NCBI GenBank assembly: GCA_943787465.1
Contig: CALSMN010000004.1
Span: 186,001-250,000, forward strand
Reading direction: 5' to 3'
Length of the DNA stretch: 64,000 bases
Source of the DNA: an uncultured Bacteroidia bacterium
GTDB taxonomy: Bacteria; Bacteroidota; Bacteroidia; NS11-12g; UBA9320
The position numbers were made by a program, and so were the translations under genes. This document shows, piece by piece, positions 63,785-64,000 of the stretch (its first letter is position 1; each line of letters starts with the position of its first letter). The notes under the pieces were generated by a model. It was not told the DNA's origin. It made no database searches and worked only from the letters and a program-made list of their open reading frames with translations.

Positions 63785-64000
63785 ATGGTATCCATCATTT
63801 TACCCATTTTCAATGAAGAGAAAGGATTAGAATCTTTCGTGAAAGTATTATATGATGTCATCAAAGACAAAGTAAATAAATTTGAAATACTATTGGTGAA
63901 TGACGGCAGTTCTGATGAATCGTTGACTATAATTAAATCTCTAAGTACTGATTATAGTGAAATAAAATATATAAATCTAAGTAGAAATTTTGGACATCAA
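63785..64000 (+). CDS. Family 2 glycosyltransferase (partial, runs off the right edge)
   Basis: The 72 visible residues start MVSIILPIFNEEKGL, and include ILLVNDGSSDESL and INLSRNFGH. These are the nucleotide-sugar binding start and the DGSSD acidic motif of GT2 enzymes of the dolichol-phosphate mannosyltransferase/GtrB type, which move a sugar to a polyprenyl phosphate. The rest of the gene, including any membrane helices, lies outside the window, so the acceptor and donor cannot be named. Confidence 0.88.
   Translation, partial: MVSIILPIFNEEKGLESFVKVLYDVIKDKVNKFEILLVNDGSSDESLTIIKSLSTDYSEIKYINLSRNFGHQ

Noticed and set aside
1-64000. tRNA, rRNA, CRISPR, insertion sequence or prophage
   Set aside because: Looked for TYC-loop-like motifs, spaced direct repeats, transposase motifs and terminal repeats by eye; none was convincing. 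A tRNAscan or ISfinder-type search would be decisive.

Overview
This window is a piece of a Bacteroidota chromosome with low GC content. The evidence is: type IX secretion (T9SS) C-terminal sorting domains on at least three large secreted proteins (14521-16947, 21850-23136, 38398-40365), a PorV/PorQ-family outer-membrane protein (41805-42893), a DUF3078 barrel, a split MetH, no Shine-Dalgarno sequences, and Bacteroidota-type -7 boxes (TAnnTTTG and close variants) just upstream of many genes. I cannot fix the family; a Saprospiria- or Chitinophagia-like lineage is a guess. I see no tRNA, rRNA, CRISPR array, insertion sequence or prophage, and no gene-free stretch above 300 bases (the longest is about 230 bases at 23137-23369).

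Layout. 1-6.6 kb: an RNA methyltransferase (cut by the left edge) coupled to a PolB-type exonuclease, a frameshifted lamin-tail secreted protein, murQ and a DUF4139 protein. 6.7-10.5 kb: a ferredoxin, then rplM-rpsI-rpsB-tsf closed by a clear intrinsic terminator, then pyrH. 10.6-16.9 kb: dcd and a WD40 protein facing a phosphopantetheinyl transferase, an SDR, a two-module VOC protein and a T9SS beta-propeller. 17-24.3 kb: dnaG with an acyltransferase, an M20 amidohydrolase with yraN, a secreted nuclease-like phosphatase and two small DUF456-type membrane proteins. 24.2-29.2 kb: L-2-hydroxyglutarate oxidase, MetH homocysteine-methyltransferase half, sucD, a biotin carrier and a DUF3078 protein.

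29.3-35.0 kb is the most interesting block: six genes on one strand, tightly packed, encoding a small Cys-pair-rich exported protein, a TonB-dependent receptor with a Cys-Cys in its plug, an HMA-MauE membrane protein, an MbnP-like lipoprotein, an MbnH-like di-heme peroxidase and an exported HMA protein with a metallothionein-like tail. Together they look like a copper acquisition and handling pathway without methanobactin synthesis genes, probably using a tryptophan-to-kynurenine conversion in MbnP.

35.2-55.4 kb is mostly housekeeping: pdhB, trhO, an MsrB-MsrA fusion, a T9SS beta-helix, a RimB-RimK fusion, PorV/PorQ, an AcpH-like protein, a MATE exporter, sucA, mfd, a methyltransferase, kynureninase and a three-gene envelope cluster of unknown role. 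55.5-62.3 kb holds a metal ABC importer operon in which one permease carries a C-terminal MntR/DtxR-type repressor, followed by an outer-membrane plug/barrel protein and a lipoprotein that may be its outer-membrane partners. The window ends with mpl and the start of a family 2 glycosyltransferase.

Two global patterns stand out. First, -7 boxes commonly lie only 4-12 bases before the start codon, implying leaderless or nearly leaderless mRNAs and allowing several start codons (ATG, GTG, TTG) to be corrected. Second, convergent genes usually overlap or lie within a dozen bases with no visible terminator.
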